Below are positions 8,867-16,591 of a DNA stretch of 43,329 bases, in pieces. This stretch comes from Pseudomonadota bacterium (GTDB lineage Bacteria; Pseudomonadota; Gammaproteobacteria; Burkholderiales; Burkholderiaceae). The DNA lies in the NCBI GenBank assembly GCA_029777935.1, contig JAKORH010000038.1, forward strand, positions 1-43,329, given 5' to 3'. The position numbers and the translations under genes are program-made. Position 1 is the stretch's first letter, and every line of letters begins with the position of its first letter. Under the pieces are notes generated by a model. It was not told where the DNA came from and searched no databases. It saw nothing but the letters and a program-made list of their open reading frames with translations.

Positions 8867-9940
8867 TCAGCGCTTGTAGGCGACGGCCTGCGCCTGGATC
8901 TTCTTCAAGTCGTAGTTGTCGATCGCGTCGATCAGCTCGTTCGTGTAGAAACCGCTGTAGTCGGCGATCTTCCAGCCATTCAACTCGGCCTCGGTCCTGA
9001 ACTCCTGCGGATTGATGCTGCCCATCCTGGCGTTCGGATAGGGCGGCTTGTAGAGCTTGACGCGCCGGCCGACCGCGACGAGCACCGCCTTGACGGCTTC
9101 CTCCGCGGAGCTGCCGCGCGGCGCGGTTTCGGGATACATCTCGAGGAAGGCCCTGGCGCCGGCAGCCGGGTCGGCAAGCAGGAACTGCGAGGCCTTGCTC
9201 ACCGAGCGCCCGAAGCCGATCAGCAGATCGCGGCTGTCCTTGAACATCGATTTCTTCGCCATCAGGAACTGGCCGCCGACCATCGGCAAGTCCTTCGGGC
9301 GCGGCAGGAACTGCATGCCGATGCCCGCAGCCTCGATCTGGCCGAAGCCCGTGTCGTAATAGGCCAGCGCGTCGATCGCGCCGCGCTCCAGAGCGACGCC
9401 GGCCGGAACACCGTTGCCGACCGCAACCCACTTCACGTCCTTGTCGGGATCGATACGCAGCGACTTCAGCACGTTGCGCGTAACCGGGTATTCGGTCCCG
9501 GCAAAGTCGGACACGCCGATCTTCCTGCCTTTGAGGTCGCCGTAGCTCTTGATCGGTGATCCCGGCTTGACGACCACGTCCCACTTGTACGGATACGTGT
9601 ACTCGTAGAAGTTGAGCGCCGCACCCCACTCGCCCTTCGCGAGCAGTGGAAGGCCGAACGACGGCACGCCCACGCCGATTTCGACGTCGCCCCGCTCGAC
9701 CGCGACCTGCACGTTCGAATTGCCGCCAATCGCCTGCGGCTTGATCGTGAAGTTCTCTTCCTTGTTGTAGCCGAGCACCTCACCGATCACGCAGTTGATC
9801 ACGTTGGGCGCCATCGCCTTCTGGCCGATGCCGAAACGCACCTGCCTGAGTTCCCCGGCGCGCGCGACACGGGGGCCGATGGCGAGCGCCGCCGCAAATG
9901 CGCCCGTCGCTCGAAGCCATTGTCTTCTCGTAACTTGCAT
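8867..9940 (-). CDS. ABC transporter substrate-binding protein, NMT1/SsuA type
   Basis: A 357-residue periplasmic binding protein. The N-terminus has a twin-arginine signal (TRRQWLRATGAFAAALAIG, residues 4-22) ending near ARAGELR. The mature fold is the NitT/TauT/NMT1 family: GQKAMAPNVINCVIGEVLGY, GRKIGVSDFAGTEYP, and ALERGAIDALAYYDTGF. Members bind sulfonates, nitrate, pyrimidines or carboxylates; with tarD nearby an organic-acid ligand is a plausible guess. The start was chosen at MQVTRRQ, preceded by AGAGGA; the frame extends upstream without a signal. It lies 22 bp after the permease gene. Confidence 0.88.
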   Translation of the reverse strand: MQVTRRQWLRATGAFAAALAIGPRVARAGELRQVRFGIGQKAMAPNVINCVIGEVLGYNKEENFTIKPQAIGGNSNVQVAVERGDVEIGVGVPSFGLPLLAKGEWGAALNFYEYTYPYKWDVVVKPGSPIKSYGDLKGRKIGVSDFAGTEYPVTRNVLKSLRIDPDKDVKWVAVGNGVPAGVALERGAIDALAYYDTGFGQIEAAGIGMQFLPRPKDLPMVGGQFLMAKKSMFKDSRDLLIGFGRSVSKASQFLLADPAAGARAFLEMYPETAPRGSSAEEAVKAVLVAVGRRVKLYKPPYPNARMGSINPQEFRTEAELNGWKIADYSGFYTNELIDAIDNYDLKKIQAQAVAYKR

Positions 9941-9962
9941 GGTGCATTCCTCTGTTGGTCGA

Positions 9963-10868
9963 TCAGTGCTTGCCGCGATGTGCCCAGTGAACGACGCGGT
10001 GTTCGAGCCGCCGGACCGAGCTGTGAAGCGCGATGCCCAGCACACCCAGAATGACCAGCGCGGCAAAGACGCCGGCCACGTCGGAAACGGCCTGCGCCTG
10101 CGTGATCACCACACCCATGCCCTGCTGCGCGCCGAGAAATTCGGCGACGATCGCGCCGAGCAGGGCGTACACGACCGCCATGTCGAGTCCGGCGAAGATG
10201 AACGGCGCGGCATTCGGCAGCTTCACGATGCGATACGTCTCGAAGCGAGTGGCCGACAGCGAGCGCATCAGGTCGATTCGCTCGGGCTCCGTCGCCCGCA
10301 GTCCCGTGAAGCTGTTGATCAGCACCGGGAAGAAGGAAAGCAGCGCCGCGATCGCGATCTTGCTGCCGTCACCGAACCCGAACCAGATGACGACCAATGG
10401 AGCGATCGCCACTTTCGGGAGGCTTTGCAGCGCGAATGCGTACGGCATCAGCAGCTTCTCCACCGTTCTGCTCTCCGCCATCAGCGAGCCGAGCACGAGC
10501 CCGAGCCCGGTGCCGATCGCAAAGCCGACCGCCGCGTTGCTCAGCGTGCTCCAGAGCGGCAGGTAGTAGCCCTTGGGGCTGGCGGGATCGATGGCCAATC
10601 CGGACCACAGTGCATTGAGCACCGCTTCAGGCGCGGGAAGAATGTAGGACGGCACGCGCAGCACTCGAACGCAGAAGATCCACAGCGCGATCAATCCCAC
10701 CAGTCCGAGCCCCGCGATGACGGAACCGTTGACGGCCGATCGGCTGCTCTTGCGCGCCGCCGGGGCGGCGTCTTCCACGGCGCTCTGGATCGCCGCGTCG
10801 GGACTCAGATCGGCCTGCTCGATCACATCGGCCGTCGAAGCGACGGAGTGGGTTGCGATGTCAGTCAT
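9963..10868 (-). CDS. ABC transporter permease, NitT/TauT type
   Basis: A 301-residue inner-membrane permease with about six membrane segments after a polar N-terminal tail of about 48 residues. The EAA loop is visible (ATRFETYRIVKLPNAAPFIFAGL), and LPAPEAVLNALW and QSLPKVAIAPLVVIWFGFGDGSK are typical of the SsuC/TauC group. It pairs with the ATPase, whose stop it overlaps by 8 bases, and with the binding protein downstream. The start at MTDIATHS has a strong GGAAGGAG site. The long Ala/Asp-rich cytosolic extension is somewhat longer than in most relatives. Confidence 0.9.
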   Translation of the reverse strand: MTDIATHSVASTADVIEQADLSPDAAIQSAVEDAAPAARKSSRSAVNGSVIAGLGLVGLIALWIFCVRVLRVPSYILPAPEAVLNALWSGLAIDPASPKGYYLPLWSTLSNAAVGFAIGTGLGLVLGSLMAESRTVEKLLMPYAFALQSLPKVAIAPLVVIWFGFGDGSKIAIAALLSFFPVLINSFTGLRATEPERIDLMRSLSATRFETYRIVKLPNAAPFIFAGLDMAVVYALLGAIVAEFLGAQQGMGVVITQAQAVSDVAGVFAALVILGVLGIALHSSVRRLEHRVVHWAHRGKH

Positions 10869-11703
10869 TGGGCGCTCCTTCCTGCGCATTCAGCAAGCCG
10901 CGGATCTCGCTCGCGAGCTTCGCGTAGCTCGGATGGCTCACGATGGTGTCGAAGCTGCGCGGGCGAGGAATCTGCACCTGCAGGTCCGCCAGGACGCGCC
11001 CCGGGCGCGCCGACATGACGACGACCCGATCGCCCAGGAAGATGGCCTCCGAAATGCTGTGCGTGATCAGCATGATGGTCTTGCGATGCTCCTGCCAGAT
11101 CCGCTGCAGCTCGATGTTCATCCGTTCGCGCGTGAGCGCGTCGAGTGCGCCGAACGGTTCGTCCATCAGCAGAATCTGCGGATTGCGGGCGAGCGCCCGG
11201 CAAATGCCGGCGCGCTGCTGCATCCCGCCGGACAGCTCGTACGGATAACGACCTCCGAATCCTCCGAGTCCGGCCATGTCGAGCAGAGCATCGATGCGCC
11301 GGTCCTCCGCTTCGTGACGGCCGCCGACCCGAAGCGGCAAACGAACGTTCTCGCGCACGGTGAGCCACGGCAGCAGGTTTGCCGCCTGGAACACCACGCC
11401 GACCTTTCCCGACGGCCCGGTGACGGATTGATCGTCCAGTGCAACCTCGCCGGCATCGTAGGTGTCGAGGCCGGCCAACATGCGCAACAGCGTGCTCTTG
11501 CCGCATCCGGAAGGTCCGACGACGCAGACGAATTCCCCTTCTGCGATCTTCAGATCGACCTTGTTGAGCGCATGAACGCTGCCGCTCGATGCGGTGACGT
11601 AGGTCTTGCTGACGTTCTGGATTTCGATGAGCGGTCGCGCACGCTGACCGCCCACGTCGCGTGATGCTTGCGGGGTTGCCACTGGATGTGCCTCCTTGTT
11701 CAT
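10861..11703 (-). CDS. ABC transporter ATP-binding protein, NitT/TauT type
   Basis: A 280-residue ATPase that powers the adjoining importer. Walker A GPSGCGKST at 63-71, signature LSGGM at 157-161, Walker B ILLMDEP at 177-183, D-loop GALD and H-loop THS are all present. QAANLLPWLTVRENV is the Q-loop block of SsuB/TauB-like proteins. The start was set at MNKEAHP because conserved sequence begins only around residue 25 (PLIEIQNVSKTY); its ribosome site is weak. It lies 94 bp after the DapA-family gene and overlaps the permease start by 8 bases. Confidence 0.9.
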   Translation of the reverse strand: MNKEAHPVATPQASRDVGGQRARPLIEIQNVSKTYVTASSGSVHALNKVDLKIAEGEFVCVVGPSGCGKSTLLRMLAGLDTYDAGEVALDDQSVTGPSGKVGVVFQAANLLPWLTVRENVRLPLRVGGRHEAEDRRIDALLDMAGLGGFGGRYPYELSGGMQQRAGICRALARNPQILLMDEPFGALDALTRERMNIELQRIWQEHRKTIMLITHSISEAIFLGDRVVVMSARPGRVLADLQVQIPRPRSFDTIVSHPSYAKLASEIRGLLNAQEGAPND

Positions 11704-11797
11704 TGCGCTGCTGCGTCGCCGCGCTTCGCTTGTCGATGCAATGCGGCCGCGATAGGCGCAGCTTCGCTTCGGCGTCGCCTCGCCCCGCGGTCCTTCA

Positions 11798-12742
11798 TCA
11801 AGCCGCCGCCCGTTCCGACAGGCCCGCCGCCTTGATCGCTGCGCGGATCGCTGCGCTTTCTTCCGCGGTCGGCGCGTGGGTGGGCGGGCGCACCCGGCCA
11901 TTCGGCAGGATGCCGAGTGCTGCCATCGCGGCCTTCATTCGCCCGTGTGCTTCCCCGGTCGGCTCGCCGGCGCCGTACACGGCATCCTTCAAGGGGTCGA
12001 TGCGCGCCTGAACCGCCATCGCCTTCTTCAGGTCACCTGCCTTCACTGCCTCGAGCAGATCGTTGATCAGTCCCGGGATCAACGACGCGAACCCCACCAG
12101 CGCGCCGTCGACGCCCTGCACCATCGACGCGAGCAGGTATTCGTCGTGGCACGTCAGAAGCGCCTTCTCCGGAGCTGCTGCGCGGATCGCCTTCAGGTCG
12201 CGCGCGTACTTGTTCATGTCGCGGGTGCCGATCTTGAATGCGCGGACATGCGGGAGCCTGGCAAGTTCCGCCAGCAGTTCGGACGAGAACGACGCCCGCG
12301 TCCACGCGGGATAGACGTGAACGATCAACGGCAAGCGGCTCGCTTCGCCGATCGCATTGAAGTAGTCGAGGCAGTGTTCGGGCTTGAAGCCGAAGCGCAG
12401 CCAGTGGTGCGGCGGCATGATGTCCAGCGCCGCGGCGCCCGCTTCTTTCGCGAGCCTCGCGTGGTCGATCGCTTCGGCGATGCCTTCGCACACGATCGAC
12501 GACACGACCGGGCAGATGTCCTTGACGGCGTCGGCCGTGATCCGGGTTACCTCCGCCCTCTCGCGGGTCGTGAGCGAAAACACTTCGCCGGTGTGGCCAT
12601 TGGTCATCAATCCGATGACGCCCTTGCGCTGTGCGAGCCACGCGGCGAGCCGGCGCAACTCCGGCTCGTCGATGCTGTAATCGGCGCGAAACGGCACCGC
12701 GATGGCCGGGATGATGCCGTGGAATTGAGTCATGACGGGCAT
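11798..12742 (-). CDS. dihydrodipicolinate synthase/N-acetylneuraminate lyase family protein
   Basis: A 314-residue class I aldolase-fold enzyme. It has the expected Schiff-base Lys170 (FKIGTRD), Tyr144 in HVYP, and the carboxylate-binding loop GHTGE at 49-53 (GTTGE in true DapA). The altered loop and the catabolic context argue against lysine synthesis and for cleavage or decarboxylating dehydration of a keto-sugar acid or hydroxy acid. There is a GGAGAG site before MPVMTQF; an internal start three residues later is possible. It lies 30 bp after iclR, so the two are probably one transcript. Confidence 0.82.
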   Translation of the reverse strand: MPVMTQFHGIIPAIAVPFRADYSIDEPELRRLAAWLAQRKGVIGLMTNGHTGEVFSLTTRERAEVTRITADAVKDICPVVSSIVCEGIAEAIDHARLAKEAGAAALDIMPPHHWLRFGFKPEHCLDYFNAIGEASRLPLIVHVYPAWTRASFSSELLAELARLPHVRAFKIGTRDMNKYARDLKAIRAAAPEKALLTCHDEYLLASMVQGVDGALVGFASLIPGLINDLLEAVKAGDLKKAMAVQARIDPLKDAVYGAGEPTGEAHGRMKAAMAALGILPNGRVRPPTHAPTAEESAAIRAAIKAAGLSERAAA

Positions 12743-12772
12743 GGTGGATCTCTCCAGAATGAAGTGGTGAAT

Positions 12773-13582
12773 TCAGTGGTGGGTCGAATGAAGCGCGAAA
12801 CTGCCGAGGGTGTTGAGGCCCCTCGACAATTGCTCCGCGGCGTTCAGTAGCGGCGCGGCTCCCGCCTTCTCGAAGGCCTGCGCGGAAACGCGCATTGCCG
12901 GCGCGGCGACGCTCAATCCCGCGACCGGAAAACCGTCGGGGTCGAGAACCGGCGCGGCGAGGACGCACAGCCCGGAGACGTTCTCCTGGTCGGACACCGC
13001 GTAGCCACGCTCCCGCACCTGCTTCAGGCGTTGCAGCAGCTTCCTGACGTCGGTGACGGTCCTGTCCGTCATCTTCTTGAGCGGCGCGGCGGTGAGGATG
13101 CGCTCCTGCTCTGCGCGCGGCAGGAAGCCGACGATGGCATGACCGATCGCGGTGGAATGCACGGGCACGCGACTGCCGATGCGGACGTCCACTCCAAGCC
13201 GGGTCATGCCGGCCTGCATGCGTTCGATGTAGACGACTTCGCTGCCCTCGAGGACGCCGATCGACGCGGCCTCGTTCACTTCGCCGACCAGGCTGCGCAG
13301 GATGGGCCGCGCCTGCGTGCGCAGGTCCGAGCGCGCGATCGCATTGAAGCCCAGGTCGAGGCACTTGAGCGTGAGCCGGAACTTCCGGCTGTCCTCGACC
13401 TTCTGCACGTAGCCGAGCATGACCAGCGTGTTGAGCAGCCGGAATGTGGTTGCGTTGTCGAGGTTCGCCCGCCGCGCAACGTCTGCCAGGACCAGTTCCG
13501 GTTCCTCGCTGGTAAAGGCTTGCAGGACGCGAAAGCCCTTGGCGAGAGAGTTGACGACGTTCTTGTCGGTGGATTCGGACAT
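12773..13582 (-). CDS. IclR-family transcriptional regulator
   Basis: A 269-residue regulator. The N-terminal winged helix lies at about 13-75 (SLAKGFRVLQAF, then ATTFRLLNTLVMLGYVQ as the recognition helix region), followed by an IclR effector domain (residues about 90-260) containing SRVPVHSTAIGHAI and the ligand-pocket block GLCVLAAPVLDPDGFPVAGLSVA. IclR proteins sense small organic acids and repress or activate adjoining catabolic genes. The start MSESTDKN overlaps an array of palindromes (13581-13624), which suggests self-regulation and control of the whole downstream run from the aldolase to tarD. Confidence 0.9.
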   Translation of the reverse strand: MSESTDKNVVNSLAKGFRVLQAFTSEEPELVLADVARRANLDNATTFRLLNTLVMLGYVQKVEDSRKFRLTLKCLDLGFNAIARSDLRTQARPILRSLVGEVNEAASIGVLEGSEVVYIERMQAGMTRLGVDVRIGSRVPVHSTAIGHAIVGFLPRAEQERILTAAPLKKMTDRTVTDVRKLLQRLKQVRERGYAVSDQENVSGLCVLAAPVLDPDGFPVAGLSVAAPAMRVSAQAFEKAGAAPLLNAAEQLSRGLNTLGSFALHSTHH

Positions 13583-13624
13583 TGTTCGGAATGCGAACTT
13601 TAATTCGCTATACGAACGAACAAT
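13581..13624. promoter_or_regulatory. palindrome array at the iclR start, probable IclR operator
   Basis: A perfect 15-bp palindrome GTTCG-GAATG-CGAAC (13584-13598) is followed by TTCG-CTATA-CGAA (13604-13616), their centres 19 bp apart. Both sit inside an 8-bp inverted pair, ATTGTTCG at 13581 and CGAACAAT at 13617-13624. The AT-rich core also holds TATAGC- and TTGTTC-like hexamers on the minus strand. Position over the regulator's own start fits autoregulation. The sites are seen directly; their use by this IclR protein is inferred. Confidence 0.65.
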
Positions 13625-14041
13625 AGTCGGCACACAGCGTCGCGTCAAGCTCCACATCACCGACATGCGGGACGCGAGTCACCTTGGGGCCGGCCGGCGG
13701 CACTCGAAACTGCCGTACGTGGATCGTGCCCTCGAGACGCGGGTGAACGCAGCCGTCATGAACCGGCGCTGCACCCACCGAGCCGTTCAGGCGTGCTTCG
13801 TATCCGTTGCGCCCGGAGACACAGTCTTCGGCCCAGTGCCGCGCAGGCCGCGGCGTGGTGAAGTTCTACGCTCGCGAGGACGACATCCGGGCCCGATTGC
13901 GCGCGAGCAGGACGGTCGTCAGGGACATCTTCGACGCAGCCGCTGCCGCAGTGGCTCCGTCCAGGCGAACAGGCGGGGCTGCGACGCCGGCTGCCGAACG
14001 CGCCGAAGCGGAATCGGCTGCCGTGTCGCCGGCCGATCGCT
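13625..14041. other. intergenic stretch upstream of iclR
   Basis: About 420 bp between the iclR control region and the end of the Sel1 gene. Apart from one weak small open frame (13858-14073, plus strand) I see no convincing gene, RNA or terminator. Confidence 0.4.
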
Positions 14042-14073
14042 TCAGCGGACCGCCGCTGAAGGGCCGCTCTTGA
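13858..14073 (+). CDS. possible small hypothetical protein
   Basis: A 71-codon frame from a GTG start. The first half (KFYAREDDIRARLRASRT, then VVRDIFDAAAAAV) has a protein-like, charged helical pattern and C/G-rich third positions like the real genes here; the second half is Ala/Pro-rich. There is no clear ribosome site and it runs convergently into the last 32 bases of the Sel1 gene. I do not recognise it, and it could be chance. Confidence 0.22.
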   Translation: MKFYAREDDIRARLRASRTVVRDIFDAAAAAVAPSRRTGGAATPAAERAEAESAAVSPADRFSGPPLKGRS

Positions 14074-14770
14074 CCATCGCCGCCCGCGTCGGTTTCCATT
14101 CGTGCGCCGCGCGCTGCAGCGCGAGCACCTGGTCACGCGGCAGGGCCGACAGCAGGTTGTCGCGCGCGGAGGCCGCGAATTCGTGCTTCTGCGCGGCCGC
14201 GAGGACGAACCAGAAGTACGCCTTCGCCCGGTCGCCTGCGACACCGTCGCCCTGGCGATACATCAGGCCCAGTCGGTATTGCGCTTCCGCATGATTCTGC
14301 TGCGCGGCCCGCTCGAACCATTCGAATGCCAGCGGAAAGCTCTGCGGCGCGCCGACGCCAGACTGCATGATGACGCCCATCCTGTACTGCGCTTCCGCGT
14401 ATCCCTGGTTGGCTGCCCTTTCGACCCATTTGACGCCGATTGCTGGATCCTGAGCCGCGTCGCTGCCGTTCAGGTACTCCATGCCGAGGCGCAACTGCGC
14501 CATCGCGTCGCCCGCTTCCGCCGCAGCCTTGAGGTCAGCCACACCGACTTCGGGCGCGCGCTGCGGCCAGAATGCGAACAGGCCCAATGCCGCCACCGCC
14601 AGCACGGCCGAAGCCATCGCTGCGAGCAGCAGCGCGGAATTGCGGTGCATGAACCGCCGGCCGCACTTCCGGCAAAGGTAGGCGGTGTAGAAGAACGAGC
14701 GCCACAGGCCGACGGCCGGGTCGGGTGCATAGGACTCCAGCGAGTCGCTGTTGCACTGGTCACACTTCAT
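14042..14770 (-). CDS. zinc-ribbon, single-TM, Sel1-repeat protein
   Basis: A 242-residue protein. The N-terminus has a CxxC...CxxC zinc-ribbon (CDQC at 3-6, CRKC at 33-36), then one membrane segment (residues about 46-68, LLLAAMASAVLAVAALGLFAF), then Sel1-type TPR repeats from about 78 to 195 (e.g. AAEAGDAMAQLRLGMEYLNG; AANQGYAEAQYRMGVIMQSG; AAQQNHAEAQYRLGLMYRQG). It should have its ribbon in the cytosol and the repeats outside. Function is unknown; Sel1 repeats mediate protein contacts. It stands alone between the iclR locus and the 17-gene envelope cluster. Confidence 0.8.
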   Translation of the reverse strand: MKCDQCNSDSLESYAPDPAVGLWRSFFYTAYLCRKCGRRFMHRNSALLLAAMASAVLAVAALGLFAFWPQRAPEVGVADLKAAAEAGDAMAQLRLGMEYLNGSDAAQDPAIGVKWVERAANQGYAEAQYRMGVIMQSGVGAPQSFPLAFEWFERAAQQNHAEAQYRLGLMYRQGDGVAGDRAKAYFWFVLAAAQKHEFAASARDNLLSALPRDQVLALQRAAHEWKPTRAAMVKSGPSAAVR

Positions 14771-14976
14771 CGAATTGCTCCGGGCCAGATGGGTCTCAAC
14801 GTCCTGCCGGCCGGCCTCGGCCGGCGATCACATCCCCTCAAGCAAGAACCGTCCCAGCGCGGCGAGCGCCCAGCCAATCAACAACCTACATGGCGTTGGC
14901 ACTGACGGCGACGTCCGATTTGTAAAGAGTTCCGACCATCGAAGCCGGTGCCCAGACTTGCGAGCGTGAGATTTGG
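14771..14976. other. intergenic stretch
   Basis: Separates the Sel1 gene from the end of the envelope cluster. No gene is seen; it presumably holds the Sel1 promoter. It ends in a GC-rich dispersed hairpin. Confidence 0.4.
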
Positions 14977-14994
14977 CCCCGGCCTGCGCCGGGG
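14977..14994. repeat. GC-rich dispersed hairpin (REP-like)
   Basis: Perfect inverted repeat CCCCGGC-CTGC-GCCGGGG. The flanking GATTTGG and CGACGACGG context matches a very common intergenic palindrome of proteobacteria whose conceptual translation reads SPRRRPGPN. It lies just past the end of the cluster. Confidence 0.6.
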
Positions 14995-15006
14995 CGACGA
15001 CGGAGG

Positions 15007-15021
15007 ACCGGCTGAGCCGGT
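15007..15021 (-). terminator. hairpin at the end of the ExbBD/AgmX operon
   Basis: ACCGGC-TGA-GCCGGT, a 6-bp GC stem with a 3-base loop, touches the last base of the stop codon of the AgmX-like gene. There is no U-run after it on the minus strand, so it may stabilise the 3' end or aid termination together with the hairpin at 14977 rather than act as a classical terminator. Confidence 0.4.
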
Positions 15022-16097
15022 TACGACGGCAGGAAGTCCACCGGCCACGACACGACCATCACCTCGACGTCCTTGGCGCCGAAGTCGAACTGGCGGATGC
15101 GCGCGAGCAGCTTCTGCTCCAGCTCCTGTGCCTTCAGTTCGCTCGACAGCAGGCGCAGGTTGGTGATGTTCCCGCTCGGCGCGATGGTGAGTTCCAGCAC
15201 GACCTTGCCCTGCAGCGTCGGATCCTCGCGCAGCGCGCGGTTGTAGATGGCGTAGATCGCGCCCTTGTTGCGCTCGAACACGAGCTTGATCTCCTCGATC
15301 GAGCGCGAGGCCTTGCCGCTGCCGCTCTTGTGCAGCGTCCCACCCGCGCCCGTGCCCGTGCCCCGTCCACCGCCGCCGCGGAACCCGCCGCCGCCGCCGT
15401 AGCCGCCGCCTCCGCCGCCGCCTGCCACGCCCTCGACCAGCGTGGTCGCGCGGCCCGCGAGTCCGCCGCCGCCGGTGTCCCGGCTGTATGCCGCAGTGTT
15501 GATGCCGCCGCTGCCGTTGGTAGCGTTCGATGTGATCAGCGCGCGCACGGGAATTCCAGGATCGGTCCCGGCGCCCACGCCCGGTCCCTTGCCGGTGCCC
15601 ACGCCCGGGCCCGGCTTGATGTCGGCCTTCAACTGCACCGCGGCCGGCGCGCCGCGCAGGTCGGCGATCTCGTTCTTCATCGCCAGCAGACCGATGCCCG
15701 AGGCCTTGCGGCGCGCGTTCTCCAGCAGTTCGCCCGGCGGCTTGTTCGGTTCGGGCTTGCGCGCTTCGGGCACGGGCGCCTTCTTCGGATCGAGCTTGAC
15801 GTCGTCGGCGCGGGGCGCGAGTTCCTTGTGGTCCGCCTCGACCTTCGGCGCCGGTTTCACGGGCGCCGGGATCATCGGCATCGGCTTGTTCTCGAGCAGC
15901 AGCCGCGCGATCGGCGCCGGCAGTTCCTCGATCTTGCGTTCCACCTTCGGCACCGGCAGCCACGGCAGCAGCAGCCCGATGATCGCGGTGGTCAGCAGCA
16001 CGCGCTGCTGGATGCGGCGGAAGCGCTGCTCGTCAGCTTCGACGCCGATCCAGGGCAGCGCCGCGGGTCGATGCCTGAGCATCATGGCGGCAGTCAT
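15021..16097 (-). CDS. AgmX/PglI-type TonB-like energy-transducing protein
   Basis: A 358-residue inner-membrane protein. One membrane segment lies at about 33-49; then a Pro/Lys-rich periplasmic stretch at 50-125 as in TonB, a Gly-rich region at 208-253 with runs of Gly, and a C-terminal AgmX/PglI-type domain at about 266-358 (IEEIKLVFERNKGAIYAIYNRAL; GKVVLELTIAPSGNITN). It would transmit ExbBD-derived force to outer-membrane partners. The ATG at 16097 is used because it overlaps the upstream ExbD stop (TGATG) and has a GGAG site; a GTG just before is possible. It is the last gene of the train. Confidence 0.82.
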   Translation of the reverse strand: MTAAMMLRHRPAALPWIGVEADEQRFRRIQQRVLLTTAIIGLLLPWLPVPKVERKIEELPAPIARLLLENKPMPMIPAPVKPAPKVEADHKELAPRADDVKLDPKKAPVPEARKPEPNKPPGELLENARRKASGIGLLAMKNEIADLRGAPAAVQLKADIKPGPGVGTGKGPGVGAGTDPGIPVRALITSNATNGSGGINTAAYSRDTGGGGLAGRATTLVEGVAGGGGGGGYGGGGGFRGGGGRGTGTGAGGTLHKSGSGKASRSIEEIKLVFERNKGAIYAIYNRALREDPTLQGKVVLELTIAPSGNITNLRLLSSELKAQELEQKLLARIRQFDFGAKDVEVMVVSWPVDFLPS

Positions 16098-16591
16098 CAC
16101 GTCTCCGTCTTTCTGCGCACCGCGAACGCGACGTCGCTGAAGTTGGCGCGCGCGCAGGTCACCATCACCTTGCGCAGCAACTGGTACGGGATGTCCTTGT
16201 CGCCCATGATCGTGATCGCGTTCTTCTGCGCCGCGTTCTCGAGCCGGATGACCTGCTTGCCCGCCTGGAACTCGAGCTCCGCCTTCAGCGGCGCGATCAG
16301 GTCATCCGGCGCCTTCATCACGTCGGCGACCGAGGCGACCTTGCGTCCCTGCACGATGATGTCGGTGTTGTTGACCACCACGACCAGCGTGTCGCGCGGC
16401 GTCTTCTCGGCGCTCGACTCGGGCAGCTTGACCGCCTTGGCGCTGGGCAGGATCTCGACCTCGGCCGAGTGCGACAGCAGGAAGAAGATCAGGATCGTGA
16501 AGATGTCGATCAGCGACACCAGGTTCAGGTCCACGAGCGACTTGTTGCGCTCGCGGTGCGCGGCGCGCCGTTGCAGCGGGCTCTGGTTCAT
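16097..16591 (-). CDS. ExbD/TolR-like subunit, with the conserved Asp
   Basis: A 164-residue protein with one N-terminal membrane segment (about 21-41; LNLVSLIDIFTILIFFLL) and a periplasmic ExbD/TolR domain. Asp29 occupies the position of the proton-carrying Asp25 of E. coli ExbD. The periplasmic part (VVVNNTDIIVQGRKVASV; AITIMGDKDIPYQLLRKVM) is typical. It overlaps the other ExbD gene by 4 bases upstream and the AgmX gene by 1 base downstream. It should form the ion channel and rotor with ExbB. Confidence 0.9.
   Translation of the reverse strand: MNQSPLQRRAAHRERNKSLVDLNLVSLIDIFTILIFFLLSHSAEVEILPSAKAVKLPESSAEKTPRDTLVVVVNNTDIIVQGRKVASVADVMKAPDDLIAPLKAELEFQAGKQVIRLENAAQKNAITIMGDKDIPYQLLRKVMVTCARANFSDVAFAVRRKTET

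Noticed and set aside
11798..12742. True dapA (lysine synthesis)
   Set aside because: Loop GHTGE instead of GTTGE, and its placement in an IclR-controlled catabolic run.
14977..15021. Strong intrinsic terminator pair at the cluster end
   Set aside because: Two GC hairpins exist but neither is followed by a U-run; one is a common dispersed palindrome.
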